Assembly (NCBI GenBank): GCA_963682175.1
Contig: OY821789.1
Location: 2,728,001-2,792,000, forward strand
Direction: 5' to 3'
DNA from: Triglochin maritima
Lineage: Eukaryota > Streptophyta > Magnoliopsida > Alismatales > Juncaginaceae
Length of the DNA: 64,000 nucleotides
The notes below the pieces were generated by a model, which saw only the letters and a program-made list of their open reading frames with translations, had not been told where the DNA came from and did no database searches. Shown here in pieces: positions 24,185 to 37,629 of this stretch. Both the position numbers and the translations under genes were made by a program. The stretch's first letter is position 1, and each line of letters opens with the position of its first letter.

Positions 24185-26185
24185 CATCATATGAACTCAA
24201 AATTAAGCTTCTTTCTTCCCAATTTTGTGGTGTGACCTAAAGGATGATCTAAGCTAAATTGACATCGATATTAAACACTTAATTTTTCAAAATATAAGCG
24301 GTATTTAGCTACACATTATAGTTACCCGATTAGCATAGATGTCTTTGTTCCACTCGAATTAAAACACGATCCATTTAGTGATGTAAATGCACCACTTGTG
24401 TCCGTCCCTTGCCTCGTGATATTAAGAATATATACAAAGTAGAAATGTGTTACCTTTGTATTATATTCATTTCTTGATCTCTTTAAGCTAATTATAACTA
24501 TGTAACCTAACTCAAGTTACATTGTGTACATTACAATTTTACTTTATCAAGGGGCCACTAATATCATCACTCAATTAAGAGAGACATCGATAATCGTTTG
24601 AATAGCTATCTTTTCCAGTACAAGTCATGTTCAACCAACTATTGTCTTTATAACTATACTCATTGATAGCTTTTGACAATAATCAAATTAAGCAATTCTT
24701 GAGTGAAAACATATAAGTATCATATCTTAGGATCCAAGACACAGTAACATTAATGACACGAAACACAATTTCATAATGTTTTACTTGTTAGGTGTATTCA
24801 ATATATATAAGTAATATTTTCCTCTTTTATATACTCGTGTCGTCAATTATTTGTAGAGCTACAACAATCGATAACCAACACAACAATCTTATCTCAGTGA
24901 TTAATGTTTCATGTTAATTACCATGATTGTGAATAACTTTTAATTTATGTAAACCATTATCTTTTAGAGTTCCACGGTTAAGGACCAAATGTCTCTTCTT
25001 TAATACTTTAAATGACGAATAACATAATCAAGGAACAAAATGTTTGCACATTTAATTCATTATAATTGACATATAAAAGTAAAACTTTTAGAACACATTC
25101 CTTTCATTGACCTCCCAATTTTATAAACTAACTTTACTCCAAAAAAAATAAAAAAATAAAAGGTTTGCAAGATTAATTATTTTGCTTTCAATAATGTTAA
25201 CAAAATATTTGTTTAAATCCTAGAGTTTTCCCCCTGCATATTAGACATGGGCATCCACTTTTCTAAAATTCATTACTTTTTCCTACATATCCTACCCAAC
25301 TCTATCTTAATAGATTTCTTGATGTCATTTGAATATTTAACTAAAATGTGGAGATAAATGTTTAATATTATAGTCCACCATCTTTATCCTTCTAACATCA
25401 CCATCTCCCCAACCCCATATGCAACCACCATTGAATCATCTTCAGGATCCACCAGTATTACCACCAAAAAAAACTCAATGATCTTTCTTAGGATTTCAAA
25501 CTCTATTAAAATATATTTTTGACCCGTCACCATCTACACCAAATCTAATGGTGAAAAACTTGTGAGTTTACTTTCGGTCGGGTAAGATTAGAGGCGAGGT
25601 CAAATACATTGATAGTTGTTCTACGGATTTTGAGATTTTACCTAATTTTTATTTTTTTGGGAACTTTAATCTTTTGGAAATATTTGATCCTTTCAACTTC
25701 CACAGTTCCACTGCCTTGACTTTGTGCTTACGAATTTCTGAACTGTTGTTATGTTAATATGCAAGTTTAGCATTTTGGGACCAAAATGACTCGGAGTTGG
25801 ATTACTCCCTGGCCCAGCCTAGTAAATCGCGATAGGATTCAGCTCGATCCGTTGGGGTTATTATGTCCAAAAACATTTACAACTCAATCATATGCTCCTA
25901 GTGGAGTCTAATACTTCCAAGTTTTAATGATAAGAAACAAGGACAACATTGTAGCTGAACTACTGCAAGGCCATTTGGTGGTCACATGAACATGTCTCAC
26001 CATAAAAATATGACGTTGCCGATTACATTTGGTTCAAAATACATGCATATTTGTCCCTTTTGTAACATACGAAAGCTTTCTCCATCAACGTGACTCTCGA
26101 GCAATCTTTTATTTTTTTTAACTTCTCTAAATTACCATATTAATTCTCGATGTAAAAGTATGATACATCAAACTATAACGGTAAG

Positions 26186-26266
<81 letters not shown>

Positions 26267-29200
26267 CAATTCGAGTAGTACTCTTCAAGAATTAATAAGA
26301 TTTTGCAACGATACGAGTAGAAAACCAACCGCATTTTACACTTTTACTTAGGCTATCAGTTGCCAGTGCAAGTTGATTTTAAGTCATTGCTCGCTTAAGA
26401 ATTAGCACCTAATAACATTTATTGTATATCCTAATTGGCTGAGTGTAAAGCAACTTCATGGTTGCTCGAAGAAGTTAAAATCAAAATTTTATTTTAACTA
26501 ATAAAATAAAGAACCAAATGATCAACTTTTATAACTAATTCTAAACCTCAAACTTACAAAGCGGAAATACCAATCTCTTGGTTTCCAAAATCAAAAGACG
26601 ATCAAGATAATGTTGCAAGCACCACATCAACTACCTCCAGGTTGATGTCTTTATTAGTATCCACCAAGAACTAATTAAATAATAATTATTTTTTGCTAGA
26701 AATACGTTATTGATTCAATTCTTAATTCAAGTTTCCACTTCAATCAAACAGTTTCGTTTATAAAAAAATGGTTCTCGACACTGAGAATGATAAAAGATAC
26801 CATCGTCAACAAACAATGCGTATATGATCTTATTTTTAGAGATGTGGTAGTGGGTAATTACCATTCCAAAGTAGTTGATAGTTTTCATTCCGAAGTAGTT
26901 TACTTGGTAGTTACCATCTTACAATAACTATTTGAATATGGATAATTATTTTACAAATACATTATCCAAATATGAGCTCGCTTCTCTTCGGTCCGTTACA
27001 AAAAAAGTTGGGTTGGACCCACTATGCTCTTTAATTATTAATCTAATCAATTGTTTTTATGTCATTGTTGAGCCCAAAATATGTTATTTATATTTATTCT
27101 AGATTTAAGTTTTCATCACGTGACATTCATTTTAGTATATTAAGATGACCAAATAAATTAAACACTTATACATGTTCAAGCATCATATCTCCGTATGAAT
27201 ATTAAAATAGGTTTCTTTAGTTAGATCCTTTCGGTGTGATCTGATAGGATCTATGTCACGTTGGCAATAGAATCAAAACTAATTTTAATTCCATAAGTCA
27301 TAAGAGGTACTTAGCAAAATATATTATAACTACCCCAAAGACAAAGATAATATGTATCTCATACTAATCACGATCCTTGAGCAATAATTACTTGCGTCAA
27401 TTCACTTGTTACATGATATCACAAAAAAGTTCAAGATTGTAATGCGTCTTTCTTGCAAACTTATTTTTTTCTTGATTCCAAGTAAATTGTAAACATGATT
27501 CACTTCTCAATCATGTTGCATGCATAAAACATTACTTCATCAAGAGGCCCGAAGATATCATCGCTAATAATTAATACGAGCGACAGAAATAATCTCAGAC
27601 AAACACTTTCCTCCCGCACAAGTCTTGCACAATAAGATATTATATTTATGACTACCTATTTCAGCTAGTGATGGACAATATCCACGATACACATTTCTCA
27701 TGTGAGAAAAGTGTTTATCTTATATTATTGATCAAGATATAAATGAAACATTAATGACAAAAACACAAACTAAATAATATCTTAATTTTTGTCAGTCCAA
27801 TACATTGTGTATTTGTCTCCTTATCACATGTTTTGTAGAACATAAACATCATTTAATGCACACATTAATCTTGTGTTGTCAATTAGTGTTCCATGCTAAT
27901 TACTAAGATTAAAGACAATTTAGAGTATTTATTTTTAAGTAAGCCAAAAACAATATTATATAAATAACCCAAATCATAAACTAAATTATTAAAATACCAT
28001 TATCCGGCTATTGGCTTCTAGTTCTAGATCACAACACCAACACAGTGGCGGTGGGATATAAGTTCAATATCACATTTGTAATAAGTAATAACCCATAGTT
28101 CTTGGAGTGCAGATAAGGAACAATATTCTTTGACTATATACTAGCGAAGCTCTACATCTGTTGATCAAACTAAGCGTATGTCATTCTGTTTCTTGCTTGA
28201 GGAGACAAGAATTTATGCCATAGTCTTTTTGACATATAAAAATCTTAATTTATTGCCATTTGAGATCTTATTCTCTTTGGTTGCTGCGTGACTGGTCCTG
28301 CGTCCATATCTGGCTAGAGATAAAGTGGGGAAAGAAAGTTATTGCTGCAGGTCACTGACATTTGAAAGCTGTACAGAACCGGTGTGGCAATTCAAGTATT
28401 AAATACCAATGCCCTTTTGTTGCAACCCTCTTATTAAGCTAATGACACATTTACAATTTTAAAATTGATTGAGATAAATTACAATGCAAACCAAATAAGG
28501 GGAAGGAGGGATTGTACAAATTGCAACTTCCCAAAGATTTTGGATCTATAAACTCCATGATTGTGATTGATCATAGTTTCATCCCCTAAACTACGATCTC
28601 ATAGTAATAGGTCGACCATCACACTCTGATAGACAAAAATACCAAAATGACACTTTGGTGGACAGAAGGTCTTGAACAAAAACTTCTCACTAATGCAACA
28701 AACTCTAACGACCTTATATGTTTTGAGAGAATGATTCTTTTTTGGAAGAATAAACTCAAAGATGGTCTAAACAACATCCAAATTCCAAATCACATAAAAC
28801 TGAAGAAGTGCTATGTTTATGTGGCATGGTAAGTTACTAAGTTAGAAGTGACTTCCATGTGAGAAGACCAGAAATGTTTTGGCAAGTTACTTTTCCCAGT
28901 GATTACTTAATAGTTACAACTGCATGTAACTGGAAAAGGGATGCAACTTTATTAAATCCCAACACAAGGTGTAATTTCCTGGAAGTCCCTTTTAAACACT
29001 TGTTCTTGTAGTGGGTAGCTGTAAATATGGCATACTCCTTAACTAAGAGCAGATGTTGAAGATAAAAGTATACATATTAAAAGTACACTAATGAAGAATC
29101 ACATTCCTGCAATCAAAATATAAGCTACTCTTTTCACGTTTAAAAGATTTCTTTGTTGTGATATTAACAAAAAACGAACCAGTATATAAGAAGCTACCAA

Positions 29201-29723
29201 GAATCTCCATATTGTAATCTCACATTTTTTTATATGTGACAAATACATTTCAGAATAAACCGAGAAGAAGCTTTTCTTTCCAATATGACAATTAATTTTT
29301 TGTACAACAGAACTTTGACGCAAGCAAATACATGGTTAATTCGTTATGAATTATGATTACTTTGAAATCGTTTGAATATTTGATGTACATTTCCAAAATG
29401 ACACTACTTCCATTTTTCGCTGAATTGGTGGCGCATTTACAGCTGAAAGCAAGAAAAAAAATGTTATCATACTCGGACCCAAAATGTTGTCAAATAAGTC
29501 CAATCTATCTATTTGGATCAAGTGATCAAACAATAAAAACCAAATCATTACATGAATTACTTTCTTAATTAAATAGAATGAGGTGTTCTGCCGAGTCACT
29601 CGTCACAAAGTGAGTTTGTATATTCAGAAAACTTAATAGGTAGACCACAATTGCTGGATAGCTGGATTATTTTACATTTTATTGCATACTAGGTAATCAA
29701 AACAAAATGCAACACGAGTGATA
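24185..29723. other. Long AT-rich intergenic stretch with old repeats
   Basis: No gene could be supported over 5.5 kb. Segments at about 24350-24800 and 27240-27780 look like diverged copies of one another; for example both contain TTACTT(T/C)ATCAAG followed by GGCC and (A/G)ATATCATC. Both also read like decayed LTR or internal retrotransposon sequence. A TA microsatellite lies inside. Confidence 0.4.
26188..26262. repeat. (TA)n microsatellite
   Basis: An uninterrupted TA dinucleotide tract of about 75 bp. The short tyrosine-isoleucine ORF across it is an artefact. Confidence 0.95.
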
Positions 29724-29731
29724 GGTAAAGT

Positions 29732-30322
29732 TAGGACGTGCAAATTCGTGCTTCGTGTCGTGTTTGACACGGACACGAATTGTTTTTCCTCGATCCGAAT
29801 ACGAACACGAATTAATAAGAAATAGTTGACACGAACACAAAAATCTAATCTTCAACTCGAACACGAATTTGGTAACCCGAACACGACCCACGTTGACACG
29901 AATCCATTTGTTCGTGTTCGTGTTGACACGAACACGAATTAACTCGAATAACTCAAACTGACTTGTTTGACACGAATTTTTACAAACACGAATTAACCTG
30001 AACACGAAATAACATGTTTGACACCAATTATGACATGTTTGACACAAATTTACACAAACACGAATTAACCCGAACACGAACTAGCATGTTTGCCACTAAT
30101 TACACGAAACACGAACCCGACCCGAATTACAATTCGTGTTATTCGTGTCAACCCGAATTACACGAAACACGAAATACCCCAACTCGAACCCGACCAGAAT
30201 TCCAGTTTGTGTCATTCGTGTCGACTCGAACTATAGTCTGTCATTCGTGTCGACCTGAATCGTGATATTTAGCGTCGAGTTTGGGTTTGAATTTCGTGTC
30301 ATGACACGAATTGCCAACATTA
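29732..30322. mobile_element. hAT-type CACGAA-rich element with perfect 8-bp target duplication
   Basis: The termini are TAGGACGTGCAAATTCGTG (left) and TAATGTTGGCAATTCGTG (right, minus strand). The flanks are identical: GGTAAAGT at 29724-29731 and 30323-30330. The 591-bp interior is a dense mosaic of CACGAA/TTCGTG words in both orientations, able to form many local hairpins. It has no real coding capacity; the 126-residue minus-strand ORF simply reads the repeat words. Confidence 0.75.
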
Positions 30323-30330
30323 GGTAAAGT

Positions 30331-33300
30331 TTCAGATAACTACGTTGACCAGCTCTGGATTCATGTTAAAACTTAGAGCATCTTTAACGCGGAAAAAACT
30401 GGGGCGGGCGGGATTCAACCCACCCCCCAGTTCCCTTGGCGCGGGAAATTAGCAGGTCGGGTCCCGACCTGGGTCGGCGACCCGACCTGATTTGCGACCC
30501 GGGTTGGCCAGGGTTGGTTGTTTTGTTTTAAATAAATGATTAAAAATTAATTTTTTATATGTTTAATAATTTTTTATTGATATATATATATTTTTATATA
30601 ATTATAATTATTTTTTTGAAAATTAAAACAAATAATCAAATACCCTACATTCTCTCCCCTTTACGTTATTTGGAGATCAATTTTTGGAAAAAAAATAATT
30701 TTAAAAAATCTTAAAAAATGAAAACAAATAAAAACACATTTTCAGAAAAAAAAAGATTTGAAAAAAAGATTTAAAATAACTGTAAAATAAATATATTAAC
30801 ATTATTAACTATTATCAATATTAAAAAAAATTAGGTAAATTATTTAATTGATATGTATATTGTTTTATATAATTAGAATTAATTTTTAAGAATTAAAATA
30901 CATGAAAATTAATAAGATAAAATCGTTGTAAAAATAATTTATTTAATAGTTTATGTATTTTTGTGGTGGAATAAAAATGAGGTAAAAAGAAATAAATTGG
31001 ATGAGAGAGTGTGTTGAAAGTGGGGTTGGGGCTAAGAAGTGAAAATGGGTTGGGTTGGTTGGTGGGTGGAATAGTGTTTTTTGCTGACGTGGCGGAGAGA
31101 GAAACTGGATTGGAGGAAAAAATTAGATTGGGTTTACAACAACTAATTCGTACACCTATTTTTGTATGAAATGAGGAAGTGGAAGTCCCCATCCTACACA
31201 GCATTGAGCATTCTCAAGGAGTTTCGATTGCTTAAAGCATATAAATGAGCACATCATCATTATGCTATTTTTATAGATATCACATTATTTTCTTTGCAAA
31301 CATCACCCTCAAGAATATATTTTTTGCTGTGGTCCAACTCTTATTTGTTTATATAGTTATTTATTTATTAGACACTTGAGCTAAACGTGGTGCTCATTTT
31401 GTCCTACTTTATGTAACTTGGAATTTTCTATAAGAAAATCTTGGGAGAATTTGCTTTGTTAGCATTTGTTTTCTAGTAAAGATAACATATTGTATTGGAG
31501 AATCGATACCATTAAAGATACTACTCGACGTTGAAGAACTCATGATTAATGGTGGAATCTGAAAAACTTGATCAACTTTAAAACTTTGGTCAACCGCGCA
31601 CCACTGTATTATTATTTATTACTTTGCCTTGCTTTGAAATTCAAAGTCCAGAAAATAAAGGGCATTCAAAGTCTATTGACCGTAAAGGAATTCATGCTGA
31701 TGCAAAAAAAAAAAAAAAACTTGGGACCAACCATAGCTTAAAGATTTGAATATCGAACTTGTTCACATGAAACATAGTCTTAGTGTTTCGATGCCTAGGA
31801 AATGAAACATTATTTAAGTGTTTTATTATAAGTTGTATCATAGTAGGTAGGTCGTATTCCAGCATGGCACGGAAATAAGAATCCGTCTCATTTGCTACGT
31901 TCATTCTCGTCTTAAACGAGCTGGAAACAACTGTAGAAGCCCATAAAGGTCCATCAAATAATGCCATCCATACATAGCGTCTGGGCTTTTCCAAAGGCCC
32001 ATAAAGCATTTGGGACTTGAAAAATAATAATATAAGTTGTAAAAACTCTCTTAAAAGATTAAACGTCAAATAATATGTTTATTCGCATCATATCATTGAT
32101 TAAGTGTTTTGTCTTTGTATTCACTTATCTTCCCATTTCTTCGGTTGCAACGGTGTTAAGAAAAATAGGTGAAACTATTTGTAAACTAGATTATAAAACC
32201 ACCATTAAAGTGAAATTTAAGGTTAGTTTGGATAACTTGAGTTTTGAGGTTCAAAGCTCAACATTTTGAGGAGTTGCAAACTCGACGTTTTGAACCCCAA
32301 AGATCCACATATTTCATACTCGAAATTCAAATCTCATGCTTAGTTGTTTGACTTTTGAGTTTTGAAATATTAGTTTTGGTTTCCTTCAAGTAAACTCAAA
32401 ATTTATGCGTGAGAATGGTAAATAAGGAAGTTGATTGTGGCAAATGTGGAACGAATTCTGGTTTTGCAAAACACTAATACTTGTTGGTGTTTTGCAAAAT
32501 GCAAGTTAATTATAAGCTAAATTGACAACCCAAAATTCAAACTCAAATCTATAATATGAAAGATTTATTTTAAGATTTGCAAAACTCAAAACTCATCAGC
32601 AAACACGGGTTGTTTGGGCAGAGGGGGAAGTATGTTTTGCGTCTCCCCTAAGATAAAGCTTCGAGTGACATGCTTAACAAACATTTGTACTATCACAATT
32701 AATCCACTTCATCCCTGTCTAATAGCATGTTTGGTGAAACACACAAATCAGGGGCTGCAATTACAAATTGTTACTACCATATATATATATATATATATTC
32801 ACCATGCATACCTAGTTGTGTCCATTCCTAATTAACCTGAAGTATAATTCTCACAATTCAAAACTCAACATTCCTCGTTAGACAGAAAGTGAAACAAGTG
32901 AAAGTATAAGTTGTTCAGAAAAGGTGTTTTTAGATTCTTAATAGCTTTTAACTAAATTCTGGGCAAACACGCTTAAACAAAATCCAAAACCAAAAGTGCA
33001 CCCCTTAGACACTGTATCGATCCTACACTATTAGCATATTGCTTTCAAAATAGTTTCATTGTTTTTTTTATAGAAATAGTTCCATTTTATCTTCAAAATT
33101 TACCGTGACTGTTGCACCATTGATTAGGTAAGATTGGAAATTAATTGTCGCGACTCGCCGTGAGGTAATTGGCAATATCAACAGCAGGGATGAATACTTT
33201 TGTCAGGCCACTGGAGATGAGGACCCTAAAAAAAAGTCTTAACGTTTTTCTATTAATTAAAGGAGCGAATGTAACCTATATAAGCCTAGAAAAAATTTGT

Positions 33301-33845
33301 AGCTTGACATTGGGGATTGAATATGCAACTTTTGTTGGCTTATATACATTAGCTTCAATACGAAAAAGTGTTGCTTCTTTCATAATGTATAGGCTTTGTA
33401 CTTTTTTATAAGGTACTTTATCCATAATTATATGGTAACCTAATTACTCGTGTCAAGAAAACATTATATACACACACATCAAATACCACACAAACACCAT
33501 GCATGCAACAAAGCAAGCAACCAAGCAAAGCAAGAATGGTATGCCCATAAGCTATCTATCTACCCTGATCATCTCCTTCCAATTTACCAACAACCAACAC
33601 CAGCAAACAACTCGATCATGCATATATGGCACACATAATCCTCTCAAGAAGTAACTTCCACACATGATATAAATTCTCAAACTACTTCTCCTTCATGTTT
33701 AAATTAGCCATCAATGACCATCCTCCTCCGCCAATGATTGTACCCTCCGATTCCCTTCCGAATCTGGCATTGCATTTGCATCGGCCACTACAAGTAATAC
33801 GTTAGACATTCAGTAGATCGAACTCTTCGACTGAGGATCATATAT
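30331..33845. other. Intergenic; MITE-like repeats, no gene
   Basis: 30375-31215 has a GC-rich left edge (GAGCATCTTTAACGCGG) and an AT-rich body typical of a non-autonomous DNA element, but its right terminus is unclear. 32215-32615 is a diffuse inverted repeat of AACTCAAAACTCA / TGAGTTTTGAGG words whose ends read TTAGTTTGGAT; a related sequence lies inverted at 47115-47350. A short TA tract is at 32780-32800. No coding region is supported. Confidence 0.4.
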
Positions 33846-34091
33846 ATGGAGGCAAGTTTGGGTGCAAAGGGTGGTGTGATGGCTGTGGCCAGTGGCAACC
33901 ACCTCCAAAAGGAGAGGTGCAATTTCTTTCAAATGCCATTGCACTACCCAAGGTACAGCAAAGATGAGTATGAAAAGATGCCGGAGTGGGAGCTTGATCG
34001 TCTTCTCTCTGAGTATGGCTTGTCGGTGGCCGGAGATCTTGCATACAAGAGGGAATTTGCCAAGGGAGCCTTCCTCTGGTCCTCTCACTAA
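33846..34091 (+). CDS. DUF7722-like plant small protein
   Basis: Single-exon ORF of 81 residues. The conserved block begins FFQMPLHYPRYSKDEYEKMP and continues as EWELDRLLSEYGLSVAGD, then YKREFAKGAFLW and a short tail. This matches, from memory, the plant-specific DUF7722 family of about 80-120 residues. There is no signal peptide or membrane segment. The protein is acidic/aromatic and probably soluble. No biochemical role is established for the family. The MEASLG start is the first ATG of the frame, and the conserved block lies wholly downstream. A TA-rich tract follows the stop. Confidence 0.75.
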   Translation: MEASLGAKGGVMAVASGNHLQKERCNFFQMPLHYPRYSKDEYEKMPEWELDRLLSEYGLSVAGDLAYKREFAKGAFLWSSH

Positions 34092-34464
34092 GACTATATA
34101 TATATATACATATATATATCTTTAAGAAGGGTTAATTTGTGCACTGAGTATTGGAAAGAAGAGCTATTAGCGATGCTATCTTTGATCCGTGATGTGCATA
34201 TCTTTTGTGTAAGAGTCCTTATACACGGACGCGGGCGTCACGGACGCGCCTTACGTGGACGTGTTGAGTCAGCGTCCAGTCAGCAAAATTTCTCTTCACG
34301 TGCTTTGGTCTTCGTTCTTTAGGTTGAACGATTCTTTTCCCAATACACAGATAATGCAGACCCTAAGACAGCGTGCAGACCCTAGGACAGCGTGCAGACC
34401 CTTTATTCATGCAGAGTCCAGACTTATCATAATAAAATATTGTTTTTAACTTTTAGGTTGGATC

Positions 34465-35385
34465 AACTTAATCCAAACAGACACACAACATATTCCGAAC
34501 AGACAGTCTTCTTATTCCGAACAGACGCACAACTTAATCCGAACAGACAGACTTCTTATTCCGAACAGACACACAACATATTCCGAACAGACACACAACA
34601 TATTCCGAACAGACACACAACTTAATCCGAACAGACACATAACTTAATCCGAACAGACACACAACATATTCCGAACAGACAGACTACTTATTCCGAACAG
34701 ACATACTTCTTATTCCGAACAAAAAGACTTCTTAATCCGAACAGACAGACTTCTTATTCCGAACAGACACACAACATATTCCGAACAGACAAACAACATA
34801 TTCCGAACAGACAAACAACATATTCCGAACAGACAGACTTCTTATTCCGAACAGACGCACAACTTAATCCGAACAGACACACAACATATTCCGAACAGAC
34901 AGACTTCTTATTCCGAACAGACGTACAACTTAATCCAAACAGACAGACTGCTTATTCCGAACAGAAATACTTCTTATTCCGAACAAACAGACTTCTTATT
35001 CCGAACAGACACACAACATATTCCGAACAGACAAACTTCTTATTCCGAACAGACGCACAACTTAATCCGAACAGACACACAACATATTCCGAACAGATAG
35101 ACTTCTTATTCCGAACTGACATACAACTGTTATACATGAAGAAAATGAAGAAGAATGTGATCATTCCTACATTTTTAAGGATGACTTTGGTCTTGTTTGT
35201 TGTATATGTGGAATTACACGCAAAAGCATAGAAAGTATTATTTATGTAGAAAGATTGTCTTGTATTATTTATGTAGAAAGTATTCCGAACATACACACCA
35301 CTTAATCCGAACAGACAGACTTCTTATTCCGAACAGACACACAACATATTCCGAACAGACTGACTTCTTATTCCGAACAGACATA
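34465..35385. repeat. 22-bp minisatellite inside the Mutator-like element
   Basis: Roughly 30 units of CCGAACAGAC followed by three tail types: ACACAACATATT, AGACTTCTTATT and ACACAACTTAAT. All units are 22 bp and the types are interleaved. The array is interrupted at about 35120-35280 by non-repeat sequence, and a 115-bp piece of that (ATACAACTGT...GCAAAAGCATAGAA) recurs after the array at about 35383-35497. Confidence 0.85.
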
Positions 35386-35526
35386 CAACTGTTGTACATG
35401 AAGAAAATGAAGAAGAATGTGATCATTCCTACATTCTTAAGGATGACTTTGGTCTTGTTTGTTGTATATGTGGAATTATACGCAAAAGCATAGAACTTTC
35501 TGATTGAACTTTTAACAGTAGAACAT

Positions 35527-35932
35527 CACGCCAAAATCCTCGGAAGCTTTGACACCATTGCATCTCGTTCCAGCACATTAACACCTGACCCAGAGGTAGC
35601 AAACAAACGGGTGTGATGCCTTTTCTTAACACAAAAACCACAAGAATCGGCATAAGCAACGTAAAATGTTTGGGCTTCTTCGAAAGAGGGGAAAAACACG
35701 CCAAAATCCTCGGAAGCTTTGACAACATTGCATCTCGTTTCAGCACATTAACACCTGACCCAGAGGTAGCAAACAAACGGATGTGATGCCTTTTCTTAAC
35801 ACAAAAACCACAAGAATCAGCATAAGCAACGTAAAATGTTTGGGCTTCTTCGAAAGAGGGGAAAAACATCCCCTCCTTATGAACGTTTGTCGGTTGCTCC
35901 ACTTGGAAAGACACATGAACGATTTCCATCAA
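35527..35932 (-). pseudogene. FAR1/FHY3-type DNA-binding domain fragment, internally duplicated
   Basis: The minus-strand ORF from 35932 contains GMFFPSFEEAQTFYVAYADS, then CGFCVKKRHHIRLFATSGSG. This fits the start of the FAR1 DNA-binding domain (G-x-x-F-x-S-x-E-E-A-x-x-F-Y-x-x-Y-A-x-x-x-G-F). About 170 bp of it is tandemly duplicated (35527-35696 and 35697-35866), and the second unit continues out of frame. It is a broken piece: either a relic of the element's own FAR1-domain transposase or a captured host exon. Confidence 0.65.
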
Positions 35933-36225
35933 AGCACATAGGTAAGACCACAGAAGAGAAGGGAAGAAAAAGGAAGACGCGTGTTGAGATTTATAACAAG
36001 TCTCCTGTGCTGTGTAGGAGAGCCAAAATGTTCATGGAAAATGAGTGATTTGAGACGCATTAATGAGGGATGGAGGGATGTAGACATTTGTACGAAACGA
36101 GGAATAAAATAAAAAATAAACTTTTTCTGTGGAGACTGCCACCTCAAACGCGTCTGCTGACTGGGCTGACCACGTAAGCGTGCGTCCCGAACGCTAGCGT
36201 CCACTAATCGTTTTCCTTTGTGTAA

Positions 36226-37629
36226 AGCATGTTCTATTGCTTAAATTCCAACTGTCCTTTTCTACCTTGGTGGTGGATGGCGTGTCTTCTTTCTTTATCA
36301 TTTGCTTTGTGGGTCATGTTTCAAAGGATTCTCACCAATGAGGAGCATGTATGTGCCAATGGTTTGATGAGCAATAATATGAGTTCATTGCCTTAATTTA
36401 TATGTTTTTCTAAGTAAGGTGAAGTACTGGTGAAAGAATTTGATCAACATGAATGACTTAAGTTAATATTAGTACATGTTATGTTGTGAAAAATGCTAAT
36501 TTTCATGGCAGTCTTTACATGTTTCGGGAGTACGTCGTACCTTAATTTAATTACTAGTAATAATTAAGAAGTGGTATAGCAGTAGTTGTTTTATGATAAA
36601 ACACAAACCTTATGCGCTGGTTTGTTCATTGTTAATTTCCTCTTTAATCTACTATTAAACGAAGTTATAAGAGTGCATTTTGTTTGTTGAACTATTTGTT
36701 GATAACTCGCACAAATACAACTTAAGTAGAACTTAATATACGTAAGTTTATAAGATGGTAGCATATTTATACGTTTTATATTCACTTAGAAATCTTCCGT
36801 TCATGGTGGCGGAAATTATTTTTCATGTTTGTTCAATGGGATCAGATTAGAGAGACAGTTGGCAAGCACTTTTCAATAACAAGTTGAATTTGATTGATCG
36901 TGTAATTTGTTTGTTTGTTTTGTTGTTGTTGTAAAATCAAGAACAAACCAGAGGAAGTAATTGACACGAAGTGACAAACTTTTTAACTACCAATATAAGA
37001 ACCAATATTTTCATTCTACTGCAAAAAATCAATCATATTCCTGGTGCATGACTTTCCAATAATATTATATATATATATATAATATATATATATATAATTA
37101 TATATACACTCACATGGCCATAACACCATCGCTCGAAGAACTCATCACTACCAGCATCCATGTTCTATGTAGCCAAAGATACTCCAATCATCTCTAATCA
37201 CCACTCAATTATCCAATCACCAATCCTCCCAGTATTCCACATGACTGTGAATATTTTTTGTCATAATGGAATAACAAGGTGATTGCGAATAACGTACACC
37301 GACCAACAATGTGGAATTCCATTGGTCACGCTGTCATTCACCGGCCTACATTTATGTTACTTTCCTTTTCTTTTTCCAGTTTCATGTGGTAGATGATATA
37401 CTCTTGATGTAAGAAGTAACATAGTGGGTGTGTTTTCCGTGGATAAAATACGGTTGTACTGTGAAGATTGACATCGTTGTTCTTGTCAAGTTCTGACCCA
37501 AATAAATATTTAACTTAAAACCGTATGAATCCTTTCATTCGATGCTTTGTGGGTATGAAGACTCAGAACCATGTAATTTATCTTGATTCGTGTTGAAACT
37601 TGAACAAAGTGACGTTTAATATCTGAATT
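36226..37629. other. Intergenic AT-rich DNA
   Basis: No gene supported. It contains an AT-alternating palindromic tract at about 37068-37107. Confidence 0.5.

Larger units (their letters stand above)
34213..36216. mobile_element. Mutator-like element with FAR1 fragment and minisatellite
   Basis: A 2.0-kb element bounded by the perfect 9-bp duplication TTTGTGTAA (34204-34212 and 36217-36225). Terminal inverted repeats of about 50 bp include GGACGCGGGCGTCACGG...CTTACGTGG on the left, and GGACGCTAGCGTTCGGGACG...CTTACGTGG on the minus strand from the right end. It contains a 22-bp minisatellite (34465-35385) and a minus-strand FAR1-type DNA-binding fragment (35700-35932). No transposase catalytic core is present, so it is non-autonomous. 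Confidence 0.8.

Noticed and set aside
26160..26351. ORF with a long IYIYIY tract
   Set aside because: Reads through the TA microsatellite.
29697..30077. 126-residue minus-strand ORF
   Set aside because: Made of the CACGAA word repeat of the hAT-type element; no real protein.
31692..32069. 125-residue minus-strand ORF
   Set aside because: No family resemblance, poor composition, poly-F end from an A-run; not supported as a gene.
34392..34625. Repetitive peptide ORF reading NPNRHTTYSEQT
   Set aside because: It only translates the minisatellite; no start context, no family.
34465..35385. CRISPR-like appearance of the 22-bp repeat
   Set aside because: Units are contiguous with no unique spacers, the window is a plant genome, and it lies inside a bounded transposon.
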